The notes beneath the pieces were generated by a model that did no database searches, had not been told where the DNA came from, and saw nothing but the letters and a program-made list of their open reading frames with translations. DNA of 6,233 nt from Lactobacillus amylolyticus DSM 11664 (GTDB taxonomy: Bacteria; Bacillota; Bacilli; Lactobacillales; Lactobacillaceae), in assembly GCF_000178475.1 (NCBI RefSeq), contig NZ_ADNY01000069.1, forward strand, positions 1 to 6,233, given 5' to 3'. This document shows positions 5,934 to 6,233 of this stretch, one piece after another. The first letter of the stretch is position 1. Every line of letters starts with the position of its first letter. The position numbers were made by a program, and so were the translations under genes.

Positions 5934-5977
5934 TTGCTCTAATATTCATCAGAAAGTTAAACATGGAAGTGAATATT

Positions 5978-6233
5978 ATGGCAATTTTAAAACCTAAAGA
6001 TGTCGCTGATCGTTTAGGAATAACCACTAGAACCCTCCAAACATGGGATCGAAAGGGTATTCTTAAGGCTAAACGCTCACCTACTAATCGCAGATTCTAT
6101 ACAGAAGATCAAATCAATCAATATTTGAACAAAAATAGTCTAAGCTCAAATAAAAAACAAGTTGCTTATGCCAGAGTATCAACTTATGGTCAAAAAGATG
6201 ACTTAAAAGATCAATTAAGCTATATTCGACAAC
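5978..6233 (+). CDS. tnpA: IS607-family TnpA serine recombinase (N-terminal part, cut by the window edge)
   Basis: The visible 85 residues begin with a MerR-like helix-turn-helix: MAILKPKDVADRLGI, then TTRTLQTWDRKGIL and the wing around SPTNRRFYTEDQI (about 3-50). After a polar linker the serine recombinase domain starts with VAYARVSTYGQKDDLKDQ (62-79), in which Ser68 is the expected nucleophile and Arg66 an active-site residue. This order, DNA-binding domain first and short catalytic domain second, is diagnostic of IS607 TnpA (about 190-210 residues in full) and unlike resolvases. TnpA excises and inserts the element through a serine recombinase mechanism. ATG 5978 gives the family-typical start; in-frame ATG 5963 and GTG 5969 are alternatives, with GGAAG (5965-5969) serving 5978. 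The frame is open to the window end, with no sign of decay. Codon use is more AT-rich than in the chromosomal genes, consistent with transfer. Confidence 0.9.
   Translation, partial: MAILKPKDVADRLGITTRTLQTWDRKGILKAKRSPTNRRFYTEDQINQYLNKNSLSSNKKQVAYARVSTYGQKDDLKDQLSYIRQ

Larger units (their letters stand above)
5752..5962. other. AT-rich divergent region between the LCP gene and the IS607-type tnpA
   Basis: This stretch has no gene. It must contain the minus-strand promoter of the LCP gene: TATAAT (5859-5854, minus) is a perfect -10 hexamer, but no good -35 lies 16-18 bp before it. It overlaps an odd palindrome, CTTTATTATAAAG. A better-formed promoter faces the other way and is listed separately, as is the orphan ribosome binding site. 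The right part (from about 5890) is even richer in A and T, carries 11-bp direct repeats and is probably the left end of the transposable element. Confidence 0.5.
5890..6233 (+). mobile_element. Left part of an IS607-family insertion sequence
   Basis: The call rests on the tnpA gene it carries. IS607 elements have no long terminal inverted repeats and make no clear target duplication, so the left end cannot be fixed from this window; the base given is where the sequence turns from chromosomal-looking to strongly AT-rich. Full elements usually carry tnpB after tnpA, which would lie beyond the window. Confidence 0.65.

Overview
The window looks like chromosome of a lactic acid bacterium, most likely a Lactobacillus or close relative. 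This rests on the gene families (split ThrE exporter, LCP cell-wall ligase, DUF554, ABC-F), strong AGGAG-type ribosome binding sites, and moderate-GC genes separated by very AT-rich gaps. The species cannot be fixed from the sequence. All convincing chromosomal genes lie on the minus strand. The only clear plus-strand gene is a transposon gene at the right edge.

Layout from left to right. 1-168 has no intact gene; it holds a small stem-loop and a doubtful remnant of a TnpB-like 3' end. 169-3332 is a tight minus-strand operon, read in the order: small two-TM membrane protein, ABC-F ATPase (TTG start directly after the previous stop), ThrE large subunit, ThrE small subunit. 3333-3776 is a gap with two minus-strand terminators and, between them, a 66-codon relic that resembles the C-terminus of a type II NADH dehydrogenase. 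3777-4467 is a DUF554 membrane protein gene broken by one extra base in an A7 run. 4486-5724 is a LytR-CpsA-Psr (LCP) ligase gene whose last 23 codons are cut off by an in-frame TAA. 5752-5962 is an AT-rich divergent region with promoter-like elements, an orphan ribosome binding site and direct repeats. From 5978 to the window end runs the start of an IS607-family TnpA serine recombinase.

Functionally, the left operon joins amino-acid export (ThrE pair) with a ribosome-type ABC-F protein; the link between them is not evident. The LCP gene and the DUF554 gene were probably cotranscribed (18 bp between the ancestral LCP stop and the DUF554 start). LCP enzymes attach wall polymers to peptidoglycan.

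The most notable pattern is three decay marks within about 1.1 kb (ndh relic, DUF554 frameshift, LCP premature stop), next to an IS607-type element that seems to have landed just downstream of an orphan promoter and ribosome binding site. I saw no CRISPR array, tRNA, rRNA, riboswitch or convincingly novel multi-gene system.
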